Positions 45,001 through 53,048 of a DNA stretch of 64,000 nt are shown here, one piece after another. A program made the position numbers and the translations under genes. Numbering within the stretch: the stretch's first letter is position 1; each line of letters starts with the position of its first letter. The notes beneath the pieces were generated by a model. That model saw only the letters and a program-made list of their open reading frames with translations, did not search any database and was not told where the DNA came from. Source of the DNA: Micromonospora inositola (GTDB lineage Bacteria; Actinomycetota; Actinomycetes; Mycobacteriales; Micromonosporaceae); the NCBI RefSeq assembly GCF_900090285.1, contig NZ_LT607754.1:1860001-1924000 (forward strand), given 5' to 3'.

Positions 45001-46619
45001 TGCTGCTGGCCGGAGTGGGCGACGGCGGCGATCGGTACGCCCCGCCGGACCGGCTGGACGAGCCGTTGCGGCTGACGCTGGGCGTGGCGCTGCGCGCCAC
45101 CCCCGCCGCCCCCGACCCGGACGAGCTGCCCCAGCAGACCGACCGGGCGGTCCGCCGCGGCGCGGACACCGCCGGGGTGACGGAACGGAATGGCGCGGCG
45201 GGGTGGGAGGCGGTGGGCGGGCTGCCGTTCGAGCCGTCCCGGGGCTACCACGCCACGGTCGGGCGGACCGGGGGCCGGCTGCTGCTGAGCGTGAAGGGCG
45301 CGCCCGAGACGGTGCTGCCGCGCTGTGCGGCCCGGCGTACCGCCGCGGGGGACGAGCCGTTGGACGAGGCGGGCCGGGCGGAGCTGCACCGGATGCTCGC
45401 CGAACGGGCAGCGGCCGGTCACCGGATCCTCGCCGTCGGCGAGTGCGCGGTCGGCGCGGAGACGGTGACCGACGAGCAGGTCGAGGGGCTGGTCTTCGTC
45501 GGCTTCCTGGCGCTCGCCGACGGGGTCCGGGAGAGCGCCGCGCCGGCCGTGGAGCGGATCCGGCAGGCCGGCGTGCACACCATCATGATCACCGGGGACC
45601 ATCCGGCCACCGCCGAGGCGATCGCGTCGATCATCAGTCCCGACAACGGCGAGCAGCGCGTGGTCACCGCGACCGAGCTGGACCGGCTCGACGACAAGGC
45701 CCTGGCCGACCGGCTCACCAACACCGACGTGGTTGCCCGCTGCACCCCGGCCCACAAGGTACGCATCATCCAGGCGTTGCAGCGGCACGGCCGGACGGTG
45801 GCGATGACCGGGGACGGCGCCAACGACGCGCCGGCGATCCGGCTGGCCGACGTGGGCATCGCCCTCGGCCAGCGGGGCACGCCGGCGGCCCGCGCCGCGG
45901 CCGACCTGGTGGTCACCGACGACCGGCTGGAGACCATCATCGCGACCCTGGTCGAGGGGCGGGCGATGTGGTCCTCGGTCCGCCACGCGCTGAGCATCCT
46001 GGTCGGCGGCAACCTGGGCGAGATCGGGTTCAGCGTGCTGACCGCCGCGTCGACCGGCCGGTCCGCGCTGACCGGCCGGCAACTGCTCCTGGTCAACCTG
46101 CTCACCGACCTGGCGCCGGCGCTGGCCATCGCGGTCCGGCCGCCCGCCGCCGACGGCGCCGAAGACCTGCTGCGCGAGGGGCCGGACACCTCGCTGGGCG
46201 AGACGATGACCCGGGAGATCGCGCTCCGCGCCGCCGCCACCACGCTGGGCGCGACCGCCGGCTGGACGTTGGCCCGCTACACCGGGCGGCGGCAGCGGGC
46301 CGGCACTGTCGCCCTCGCCTCCCTGGTCGGCACCCAGCTCGGCCAGACGGTGCTGGCCGGCGGGACCAGCCCCGCCGTGCTGGCGTCCACCGCCGCGTCG
46401 ATCGGCGTGCTGGTCGCCGTGGTGCAGACGCCCGGAGTCAGCCAGTTCTTCGGCTGCACCCCGCTCGGTCCGGTGGGCTGGTCCATCGCCGCCGGCTCCG
46501 CGCTCGGCGCCACCGTCGCGAACGGCGCGCTGACCCGGCTGGTCGACCGCCTCCCGCAGCCCGGCGTCCGCCCCCGGGCCGGCGACGGCGACGGCGACGA
46601 GCCGGCGTCGGACCGCTGA
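42030..46619 (+). CDS. Giant cation-transporting P-type ATPase with degenerate N-terminal ATPase half
   Basis: The 1529-residue protein resembles mycobacterial CtpI/CtpH-type ATPases. The C-terminal 880 residues form a complete P-type ATPase: SLTGESLPV (about 823), PEGLP in the ion-binding membrane helix, the phosphorylation motif FDKTGTLTEG with Asp981, and MTGDGANDAPAI (about 1260). The N-terminal part begins with an Ala/Pro region and a heavy-metal-associated-like domain, then a decayed ATPase core in which the phosphorylation motif is reduced to VVLDAAVLG (Asp394 kept, KTGT lost). PEGLP rather than CPx in the pump half suggests Ca, Mg or Mn type ions rather than copper. Translation is probably coupled to the mini-ORF upstream. 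Confidence 0.9.
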   Translation: MTSLGRVAGRLLPPVGVPEAVAHAVRTVAAAVPDAARGVASVLPDAARAATSAVPGGKAVPEAAAGTARGVGAAAARLGRAAGLTRRRVWSWDGRHHIEVHGVCQDGGDPLARQVERALELMPGVAWARVNAPSGRVVVAVEEPKPKLRDLIATVARTERVCPYEPDPEVRPPQPPEEGPRTPRTLGALASDALGLTLSAATRIVPFTPVPGEVAGFLTAVDLHPKLHALADRGLRADPRAALLFPLAEAVAQGLAGGWAGIVLDGAQRVVQWGEARAQQAAWSKAEPRLTGDPERAVARVPAGGRPCPAPPGPAERYVSRSLAAGAAAGAVAVPVAGPKRAAALALSALPKAPGNGREGYAAQLGRMLARRGVIVMDRSVLRELDRIDTVVLDAAVLGSDRGVLADLAPLPGADTGQVAARAFALFDPEAPDGLREADGWRLGPLDRIDADDPGDTPDSRRLRDAGGTLLGLADGHTLAAVLRVEPAPAPGVDALPTATRQAGLRLVVAGDDDGRYDFADAVLPGGPQLTESVRALQRDGAVIMLVSGDRSALGAADCGLGVADPDDLPPWGAHLLVGADLRIPALLIEATGVARRMTGQNIRIAMAGSGLGALGAFTADPRQLPGRTLGAVNGAAALAFAHGVWRARRLPDRTRRSVPAVTAWHLMPVETVLGQLDTGPDGLSSAEAARRRNGVTGEAAGPSGLLRAFVDELANPLTPVLAAGAVLSATFGSLVDAALVGGVVGGSALIGAVHQRNTERSLAELLSRAAVTARVLRDGAEQVVAAEELVPGDVVAVGPGDAIPADCRVLNADGLEADESSLTGESLPVGKTVDPVVAAAVADRRSMLYEGTTVAAGHGTAVVVATGEETEAGRSLALAREAPPASGVETRLGRLTSAAVPLAASSAIAVAGAGLLRGVPLAETAATAANLAVASVPEGLPFLVSAAQLAAARRLAEHGALVRNPRTIEALGRVDVLCFDKTGTLTEGKLLLAGVGDGGDRYAPPDRLDEPLRLTLGVALRATPAAPDPDELPQQTDRAVRRGADTAGVTERNGAAGWEAVGGLPFEPSRGYHATVGRTGGRLLLSVKGAPETVLPRCAARRTAAGDEPLDEAGRAELHRMLAERAAAGHRILAVGECAVGAETVTDEQVEGLVFVGFLALADGVRESAAPAVERIRQAGVHTIMITGDHPATAEAIASIISPDNGEQRVVTATELDRLDDKALADRLTNTDVVARCTPAHKVRIIQALQRHGRTVAMTGDGANDAPAIRLADVGIALGQRGTPAARAAADLVVTDDRLETIIATLVEGRAMWSSVRHALSILVGGNLGEIGFSVLTAASTGRSALTGRQLLLVNLLTDLAPALAIAVRPPAADGAEDLLREGPDTSLGETMTREIALRAAATTLGATAGWTLARYTGRRQRAGTVALASLVGTQLGQTVLAGGTSPAVLASTAASIGVLVAVVQTPGVSQFFGCTPLGPVGWSIAAGSALGATVANGALTRLVDRLPQPGVRPRAGDGDGDEPASDR

Positions 46620-46693
46620 CCGCCGCACGGCCGCACCGATCCGCCCTCCCCGGCCTGGGCCGGAGAGGGCGGCGACGGGTCGTCCGGGGCCGG

Positions 46694-47113
46694 TCAGCCG
46701 CGCTCGGAGATGGCCTCGATCAGGTCACCCACCGGGCGTTCCGGCAGCGAGCGGGCCACGTCGGCGACGGCGACGATCCCGACGAGCTCGTGCCCGTCGA
46801 TCACCGGCAGCCGGCGTACCTTGTGCTTGCCCATGGTCCGCAGGATCTCCGCCGCGTCGTCGTCCGCGCCGATGGTCACCGCCTCGCCCTGGGCCAGCTC
46901 GCCGGCGGTCACGCTGCCCGGGTCGCGGCCCTCGGCGAGCACCTTCACCACGATGTCGCGGTCGGTCAGCATGCCCTTGAGCCGGTTGTCGTCGCCACAG
47001 ATCGGCAGCGAGCCGACGCCGAGCTCGGCCATCCGCCGGGCAGCGGACCTGAGGTCGTCCTGCTCCCGGACACAGGTCACGTCACTGGTCATGATCTCGC
47101 GTGCGGTCGGCAT
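46694..47113 (-). CDS. CBS-domain pair protein (second copy)
   Basis: The 139-residue protein has two CBS motifs: ARRMAELGVGSLPICGDDNR followed by LKGMLTDRDIVVKVLAEG, and EILRTMGKHKVRRLPVIDGH followed by LVGIVAVADVAR. Its starting MPTAREIMTSDVTCVREQDD is typical. It is the same length as the CBS protein at 37363 but clearly diverged. GAGGTG lies about 10 nt upstream of the ATG. It is adjacent to the cation ATPase, convergent with it; CBS pairs can sense adenylates or Mg-ATP, but a link is speculative. Confidence 0.92.
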   Translation of the reverse strand: MPTAREIMTSDVTCVREQDDLRSAARRMAELGVGSLPICGDDNRLKGMLTDRDIVVKVLAEGRDPGSVTAGELAQGEAVTIGADDDAAEILRTMGKHKVRRLPVIDGHELVGIVAVADVARSLPERPVGDLIEAISERG

Positions 47114-47329
47114 TACCCTGACACCTCACTTTCGGGGGGATGTTGCCTGTTCTCCTACCCACGTCGGGCGCAGGCATGCCGACCCGCCGATGCCCGCAGG
47201 TGCCCGCCGCCGGGCGACACATTGACTAGCTTGAGGGGATGGTCCACGACGAGGAGATCCGGATGATCGCTCCGAAGACCGCGGTTCGGATCGCCCCGTG
47301 TAGCGGGGACCGCGGCTGGAAAAAGTAAC

Positions 47330-48838
47330 GTGGTGCTGAGACGTCTGCTGGATGGCCGCTACCAGGCCGAGGAGCTGCTGGGCATCGGCGGCATGGGCGA
47401 GGTGTGGCGCGGACGCGACCTGCGACTCGACCGGCCGGTGGCGATCAAGTTGCTCACCGCGGCCGGCCTCGACGAGCCGATGGCCGCCGAACGGTTCGAC
47501 CGGGAGGCTCGCGCGGCGGCGCGGCTGAGCCACCCCCACATCGTCGGGGTGTACGACTTCGGCACCGAGGAGGACGACTCCTACCTGGTCATGGAGCTGG
47601 TGGAGGGGCGGAGCGTGTCGGCGCTGATCGCCGACGGCCCGCTCCCGATCGGGCAGGCGCTGTCGATCGCCGCGCAGGCCTGCGACGGGATCGCCGCCGC
47701 GCACGCGGTCGGGGTGGTGCACCGGGACGTCAAGCCTGGCAACTTGATCGTCACCCCGTCCGGCACGGTGAAGATCTGCGATTTCGGCATCGCCCGCCTT
47801 CCCGGGACGGCCGGCCAGAACACCCTCACCGGCCCGGCGACCAAGCTGGGCACCAGCTCGTACATGGCACCGGAACAGGCGCTGGGCAGGCCGGTGGATC
47901 TCCGCACCGACCTGTGCGGCCTGGGCTGCACCCTCTACGCCATGCTGGCCGGCACCCCGCCCTTCGCGGGTGACCCGCTGAGTGTCCTGCACCAGCACGT
48001 CAACGAACCGCCCACGCCGCTGCGTACCCGCCGTCCGGACGTACCGGCCGAACTGGACGCCCTGGTGTCGGAGCTGCTGGCGAAAGACCCGGCCGACCGG
48101 CCGGCCGACGCCGGTGCGGTCCGGAACCGGCTCGCGGCGCTGCTGCCTTCGGTGGGTTCCCCCGCGACCGCCGCCCCGGCCCTGGTGGGGGCGGTGCCGC
48201 CGACCGGACCGGCGGGGTCGTCCCGCGCGCCCGGGTCCGGCGCGGACGGGGTGGGTCCGCCCCTGGCCGGTGCCGCGGCGGCCGGTGGCGGCGACATCCG
48301 CGACCGGCCGGCGCGGCGGCGCCGGCGTGGCCTGGTGCTGGCGGTGGTCGCCGTGCTGGGCGTCGCGCTGGCGCTGGCCACGGTGGCCCTGCTGGCCCGC
48401 GACACCGGCTCGTCGGTCGCCGGGCCCACCGCGGCGCCCACCCCGGCCGCCACGGGGAGCCGACCCGACGCGCCGGTCGTGCCGGTCACCGTCGCCCCGA
48501 CCACCCCGACGCTGCGGACGCTCGCCCCCACCACCCGGCCGCCGGCCAGCCGGACGCCGAGCCCGGCCCCACCCGCGGATCCCCTCGTGGCGATGCGCAT
48601 GTCGATCCAGGAACAGGTGGACACGGGCCAGCTGAGCCCGGACGCGGCCAAGGACCTGCACGCCAAGGTGGACGCGATCGCCAAGGAGCTCGCCGAGGAC
48701 GACGTGGACCAGGCCCAGGAGCAGATCAAGAAGCTGCGTGACAAACTCGCCGAACTGCTGCGGGGCGGCAAGCTGACCGCGGCCGGCTACGACGACCTGA
48801 CCGCCGACGTCGACCGGATCGCCGCCGAACTGCCGTGA
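47330..48838 (+). CDS. Transmembrane Ser/Thr protein kinase (PknB-like)
   Basis: The 502-residue protein has an intracellular kinase domain (about 10-270): GIGGMGEVWRG, Lys40 in VAIKLL, catalytic HRDVKPGN (131-138), DFG (151-153) and the activation-segment end GTSSYMAPEQ. A Pro/Ala linker, one membrane segment (about 333-355), a Thr/Pro stalk and a C-terminal extracellular helical domain (about 425-502; LSPDAAKDLHAKVDAIAKEL) follow. It has no PASTA repeats. The exterior resembles FIVAR-like or coiled helical modules seen on other actinobacterial kinases. GTG at 47330 or 47333 is the start. Confidence 0.94.
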   Translation: MVLRRLLDGRYQAEELLGIGGMGEVWRGRDLRLDRPVAIKLLTAAGLDEPMAAERFDREARAAARLSHPHIVGVYDFGTEEDDSYLVMELVEGRSVSALIADGPLPIGQALSIAAQACDGIAAAHAVGVVHRDVKPGNLIVTPSGTVKICDFGIARLPGTAGQNTLTGPATKLGTSSYMAPEQALGRPVDLRTDLCGLGCTLYAMLAGTPPFAGDPLSVLHQHVNEPPTPLRTRRPDVPAELDALVSELLAKDPADRPADAGAVRNRLAALLPSVGSPATAAPALVGAVPPTGPAGSSRAPGSGADGVGPPLAGAAAAGGGDIRDRPARRRRRGLVLAVVAVLGVALALATVALLARDTGSSVAGPTAAPTPAATGSRPDAPVVPVTVAPTTPTLRTLAPTTRPPASRTPSPAPPADPLVAMRMSIQEQVDTGQLSPDAAKDLHAKVDAIAKELAEDDVDQAQEQIKKLRDKLAELLRGGKLTAAGYDDLTADVDRIAAELP

Positions 48839-48895
48839 GCTGGGCCGGGGCAAACCGGTCGAGCGGGTGGCGGGTCGACCGGTAGCGTGCCGCGG

Positions 48896-49351
48896 ATGCC
48901 GCGCCTCGAACCGATAACCACCGACAACGTCCTCGCCGCCTGTGCGATCGCGGTCCGCCCCGACCAGGCGGGCCTGGTCGCGCCGGTCGCGCGATCGCTC
49001 GCCGAGGCGTACGTGCAGCCCGACGTCGCCTGGCCCCGCCTGATCGTCGACGGCGACAACCCGGTCGGCTTCCTGATGGCCTTCTTCGACGTGCCGTGGC
49101 GGGACGACGACCCCACCGACCTCCGCTCCGGCCTCTGGCGGCTCAACATCGACGCCGCCCAGCAGGGGAAGGGGTACGGCCGGTTCGCGGTGGAGTCGCT
49201 GGCCGGGGAGGTCCGGCGGCGCGGCGGCAGCCGGCTGTTAACCACCTGGGTGCCGGGCGAGCACGGCCCCGAGCTCTTCTACCGGCGACTCGGCTTCCGG
49301 CTCACCGGCGAGACGAGCGGCGACCAGGTGGTCGGCGAGCTGGAGCTCTGA
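48896..49351 (+). CDS. GNAT family acetyltransferase
   Basis: The ATG at 48896 is favoured because TAGCGT lies 7 nt upstream and overlaps the alternative GTG at 48887. The 151-residue protein has the GNAT core with LRSGLWRLNIDAAQQGKGYG, the Q/R-x-x-G-x-G acetyl-CoA loop being QGKGYG, and the C-terminal ELFYRRLGFRLTGE. It is of the spermidine/N-acetyltransferase-like type by its LAEAYVQPDVAWPRLI stretch, but the substrate is unknown. Confidence 0.9.
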   Translation: MPRLEPITTDNVLAACAIAVRPDQAGLVAPVARSLAEAYVQPDVAWPRLIVDGDNPVGFLMAFFDVPWRDDDPTDLRSGLWRLNIDAAQQGKGYGRFAVESLAGEVRRRGGSRLLTTWVPGEHGPELFYRRLGFRLTGETSGDQVVGELEL

Positions 49352-49358
49352 TCCTGGC

Positions 49359-50336
49359 TCAGTGCCAGGTGGCGGCCGCCCGCCGCAGCCGGTCGTTGAT
49401 CGCCCGGCCGACTCCGACGTCGGGGACCGGCTCGGCGACGATCTCGGCCACCCCGGCCGCGTCCAAGCGGTGCAGGGCGTCGAAGAGCCGAGCGGCCGCC
49501 GCGGTCAGGTCGCCCTCCGGCGAGAGCACCTCCACCGCAGCCCACCCACCGGCCGTGGGGGCTTCCCGGAAGGCGAGGAAACCCCGCCGGCCGCCGCCGC
49601 CCGGCGCCGACTCCGCCGCGCCGAACTTCAGCGGCGTACGCGGGGCGTAGTGCGCCGCGAGGGTCCCGGGCGCCACCGGCCGGCCGGAGCTGCCCGGCCG
49701 TACGGTGACCTCCCCGACCGCCTCGACCAGCGCCTCCACCGGCAGCGCGCCCAGCCGCAGCACCACCGGCCGGTCGCCCCGCGCGTCCACGATGGTCGAC
49801 TCGATGCCGCACCGGGTGGGGCCGCCGTCGAGCACCACGTCCACGGCGTCGCCCAGTCCGGCCACCACGTGCTCGGCCCGGGTCGGGCTGAGCTGCCCGA
49901 ACCGGTTGGCGCTGGGGGCGGCCACCGGCACGCCGGCGGCGGCGATCAGCGCGCGGGCGGCGGGCTCGTCCGGCACCCGGACCGCCATGGTGTCCAGCCC
50001 CGAGGTGACGATCGGCGGGATCGCCGCCGGCCGGTCCACGATCAGGGTGAGCGGGCCGGGCCAGAAGCGCTCGACCAGCGCGGCGACCACTGGCGGCACC
50101 GCGCCGACCAGTGCCGGCAGGTCGGCCGCGTCGGCCAGGTGGGTGATCAGCGGGTCGAAGCTCGGCCGCGCCTTCGCCTCGAAGATCCGCGCCGCCGCCC
50201 GGGCGTCCAGGGCGTTCGCGCCCAGCCCGTAGACCGTCTCGGTGGGGAAGGCGACCAGCCCTCCGGCACGGAGGACGGCGGCGGCTTCGGCGATGCCGCT
50301 GTCGGCCGGCAGGACGCGCGGGGATCCGGTGGTCAC
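49359..50336 (-). CDS. Threonylcarbamoyl-AMP synthase (Sua5/YrdC/YciO family)
   Basis: The 325-residue protein makes threonylcarbamoyl-AMP for the t6A37 modification of ANN-decoding tRNAs. The YrdC domain has GLVAFPTETVYGLGANAL, KARPSFDPLITHLAD, RFWPGPLTLIV and PVAAPSANRFGQLSPTRAEH. A C-terminal Sua5 domain (about 215-325; APGTLAAHYAPRTPL) is present, so this is the two-domain form. GTG at 50336 has TAGCGT exactly 6 nt upstream (leaderless). It lies 7 bases from the convergent GNAT gene. Confidence 0.94.
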   Translation of the reverse strand: MTTGSPRVLPADSGIAEAAAVLRAGGLVAFPTETVYGLGANALDARAAARIFEAKARPSFDPLITHLADAADLPALVGAVPPVVAALVERFWPGPLTLIVDRPAAIPPIVTSGLDTMAVRVPDEPAARALIAAAGVPVAAPSANRFGQLSPTRAEHVVAGLGDAVDVVLDGGPTRCGIESTIVDARGDRPVVLRLGALPVEALVEAVGEVTVRPGSSGRPVAPGTLAAHYAPRTPLKFGAAESAPGGGGRRGFLAFREAPTAGGWAAVEVLSPEGDLTAAAARLFDALHRLDAAGVAEIVAEPVPDVGVGRAINDRLRRAAATWH

Positions 50337-50470
50337 GCCCCGACGCTAGCCTGCCGCCGTCCGCCCGCTGCCACGGGTCGGCGGAGGCCCCGCCGGTCGA
50401 TCTACCCGCGCCGCATGGGGAGGCGGGTCGCGCTGGCGCTGGCCGCGGTCGCCGTGACCGGCCCGCCGAG

Positions 50471-50707
50471 GGCTACCCCTTTGCCTGGTCGGTGTGCGAG
50501 TGGCTGCCGGGCGAGAACGCCAACGGCACCATCAACGACCTGGGGCACGCCGCCGTCGACCTCGCCGCGTTCATCACCGCGCCGCGGCGGATCGACACCA
50601 CCGGCGCGTTCCCCCGTAAGCCCCACGGCAGAGGCGGGGCGATGGCCGAGTTCGACGACGCGGTACGCCGGTACGATCGGCCCGCTTACCAGGGCTTCCG
50701 GGGTTGA
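50471..50707 (+). pseudogene. Fragment of an aminoglycoside phosphotransferase family gene
   Basis: The frame reads GYPFAWSVCEWLPGENANGT followed by INDLGHAAVDLAAFITAPRR and IDTTGAFPRKP, the middle of an APH-type kinase (the W-LPGE-A and DLA-F motifs). The N-terminal ATP-binding part and the catalytic HxDxxxxN loop are absent, and the frame ends with unrelated residues. It is a remnant about 78 residues long without a plausible start. Confidence 0.7.
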
Positions 50708-50805
50708 TCGCAAGCACGTATCGTGCACCTGCCGCGGTGTGCCGCGGACGCGATCGTCCGCCATGGCCCGGCCTCCCCTGACTGCCTCTCGCGAGGAGAT
50801 CCTCT

Positions 50806-52704
50806 GTGCCCCGACATCATCCCCGACGAGCGCTCGCCGCGACGATGGCGTCGGTCCTGGCCACCGCTGCCGTGACGTTCACCGTCGGCCCGGCCCCGGC
50901 CCTGGCCTCCACCGGCGTTTTCGCCAACCCCTTTGGGCTGACGTCCAGCAACGCCAGCGACTCGATCACCTTTTCCGACGGGCGGGTCCTCACCAACTCC
51001 ACCGGAGAAAAGATCAACTACGCCTCCTGGTCACCCGACGGCAGCCGCGCCGCCTTCGTCAACCAGGACGGCGCGATCCTCACCCTGCGCTATGACGACC
51101 CGGACGACGTCCACACGGTGGTCTGGCCCGAGACCGACACGGTACGCCGCGACCCGCAGTGGATCGGGCGCACCGATCAGGTCATGTGGGCGGCAAAGCC
51201 GCTGGGCCGGCCCTGGCGGATCGAGTCCACCAGCAATCTCAACGGCATCCAGACCGACGCCCTCAACCCGGACGACGGCTGGAACTACACGAACCCGGAC
51301 AGCGACAACGCCGGTCACGTCGTCGTGCAGCGCCAGCAGACCGACGGCGCCGGCAACCCGACCGGCGTTCCGGAGATCGGGATGCTCACCGACGGGCGCT
51401 TCGAGGCGATCACCACCAACGCCAGCAACCCGACGATCTCGCCCGACGGGCGCTGGGTGGCGTTCGTCCGCGACGGCGACATCTGGAACATCTACCCCTA
51501 CAGCGGGAGCCAGAACCGCATCACTGCGAACGGCGGGAGCCACGACGACCCGCACTTCTCGCCGGACGGCACGTACGTCATGTTCACCCAGACCGTGGAG
51601 GGCTCCGGCACCCCGGTCGTGGCCATCGCCTACGGGATCGGCGGCACGCAGGACCTGATCCGCGTCATCGACGGACTCAGCGGCGTGCCGGCGTACCAGC
51701 CGCAGGCCCAGGACCGGACGGTGCGGGTCGCCGGCCAGGACCGGTTCGGCACAGCGGTGGCCGCGTCCCAGGCGCACTGGGGCAAGTACGACGACCCCGC
51801 CGACGTCCGGCCGCGGGCCGGCGCCGTCGTGCTGTCCCGCTCCGACACGTACGCCGACGCGCTCGGCGGCTCGGCGCTCGCCGCGGCGAAGAAGGGTCCG
51901 CTGCTGCTGACCCCGCCCACCGCGCTGCAGCCGCAGACCGCCGACGAGATCCGTCGGGTGCTCCCGGCCGGTGGCACCGTCTACCTGCTCGGCAGCGAGG
52001 GCGCACTGTCCAACACCGTGCGCGACGCGGTCGCTCGGCTCGGCTTCAAGGTCGTGCGGCTGGCCGGCGCCGACCGCTTCGGCACCTCGATCGCGATCGC
52101 CAACGCGATCGACTCGACCCCGGACCAGGTCCTCGTCGCGACCGGGATGAACTTCCCCGACGCGCTGGCCGCCGGGGCCGCGGCCGGTTCCCGCAACCGG
52201 CCCGGCACCGACACCTCGGCCGTGGTGGTGCTGACCAACGACGACAAGCTGCCGCCCGCGATCAAGGCCTACCTCGACGCCCGCGAGATCGGCGGCAGCG
52301 AGCTCATCGCGGTGGGCAAGCAGGCGGCCACGGCGATCGACCCGTACCCGACCATCAACTTCGCCGGGCAGGACCGCTTCGAGACCGCCAGCGCCGTCAA
52401 CGTCTACTTCTTCGGCAGGGGCGGCACGGTCGGTCTCGCCACCGGGATGGACTGGCCGGACGCCCTCGCCGGCGGTGCGCTGATGGCGACACTGAACGGC
52501 CCGCTGATGCTGACCTTCGGCACCCAGGACACCCTGCACCCGAAGGCAAAGACGTACGCCGACCTGCTCAGCGGCTCGATCGACACCGCCGTCGTCTTCG
52601 GCTCGGCGGCCGTGGTCAGCGAGCCGCAGGCGGCCGAGCTCGGCAAGTGGATCAGCGGCCCGATGGGCAGCTCCATGGCCACCAACGGAACCTACCTGAA
52701 GTAA
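50806..52704 (+). CDS. Secreted protein with TolB-like propeller and three cell-wall-binding (CWB2) repeats
   Basis: The 632-residue protein has a signal peptide (cleavage near ALAS, about 35). Residues 40-300 form TolB/PD40-like blades (SWSPDGSRAAFV, ISPDGRWVAFV, HFSPDGTYVMFT). Residues about 305-632 contain three CWB2 repeats beginning RVAGQDRFGTAVAAS, RLAGADRFGTSIAIA and NFAGQDRFETASAVN. CWB2 repeats bind anionic wall polymers. The combination suggests a wall-attached sensor or scaffold. GTG at 50806 follows AGGAG. Confidence 0.88.
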   Translation: MPRHHPRRALAATMASVLATAAVTFTVGPAPALASTGVFANPFGLTSSNASDSITFSDGRVLTNSTGEKINYASWSPDGSRAAFVNQDGAILTLRYDDPDDVHTVVWPETDTVRRDPQWIGRTDQVMWAAKPLGRPWRIESTSNLNGIQTDALNPDDGWNYTNPDSDNAGHVVVQRQQTDGAGNPTGVPEIGMLTDGRFEAITTNASNPTISPDGRWVAFVRDGDIWNIYPYSGSQNRITANGGSHDDPHFSPDGTYVMFTQTVEGSGTPVVAIAYGIGGTQDLIRVIDGLSGVPAYQPQAQDRTVRVAGQDRFGTAVAASQAHWGKYDDPADVRPRAGAVVLSRSDTYADALGGSALAAAKKGPLLLTPPTALQPQTADEIRRVLPAGGTVYLLGSEGALSNTVRDAVARLGFKVVRLAGADRFGTSIAIANAIDSTPDQVLVATGMNFPDALAAGAAAGSRNRPGTDTSAVVVLTNDDKLPPAIKAYLDAREIGGSELIAVGKQAATAIDPYPTINFAGQDRFETASAVNVYFFGRGGTVGLATGMDWPDALAGGALMATLNGPLMLTFGTQDTLHPKAKTYADLLSGSIDTAVVFGSAAVVSEPQAAELGKWISGPMGSSMATNGTYLK

Positions 52705-52724
52705 GGACGTCCCGAGGACGGACG

Positions 52725-52754
52725 AAAGGGCCCGGCGCCATCGCCGGGCCCTTT
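52725..52754 (+). terminator. Strong intrinsic terminator
   Basis: Perfect 13-bp arms AAAGGGCCCGGCG and CGCCGGGCCCTTT with a CCAT loop lie 20 bases after the stop. Confidence 0.9.
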
Positions 52755-53048
52755 CCCGTATCAGACATTGAGCGGGCAGGCTGCCGACATGGTGTGGAGT
52801 GGGCTGCCAGCGACTCGAACCCTAGGCCGCAGGCAAGTCGTGGGGGCCAGCCTGCTCGTGTTGTCGTCTCGCGTCAGCCTTTGACCACGTCCGCCAGCCG
52901 GCTTGCCGGTACGAATGGCTGCACAGCCAAGCAGCTCGCCCGGTGCCGACGTAACGGTGATCAATACCATGGCGCTTCATCAGGGGACGCCGACGATCTC
53001 GAGGACCGGGCCGCCGGGCCCGGCCGATCCCTCCGACGTTAGGATCTG
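52755..53048. other. Intergenic region with a weak tRNA-end-like scar
   Basis: No gene is supported. Bases 52814-52839 (GACTCGAACCCTAGGCCGCA then GGCAAG) resemble the junction at 54773-54799 (about 22 of 27 positions), where a tRNA-Ala 3' end meets element DNA. It may be an old integration scar. Confidence 0.35.

Noticed and set aside
41829..46628. Open frame of 1599 codons opposite the P-type ATPase
   Set aside because: It is a complementary-strand shadow of a gene with a full set of P-type ATPase motifs; it has no motif of its own.
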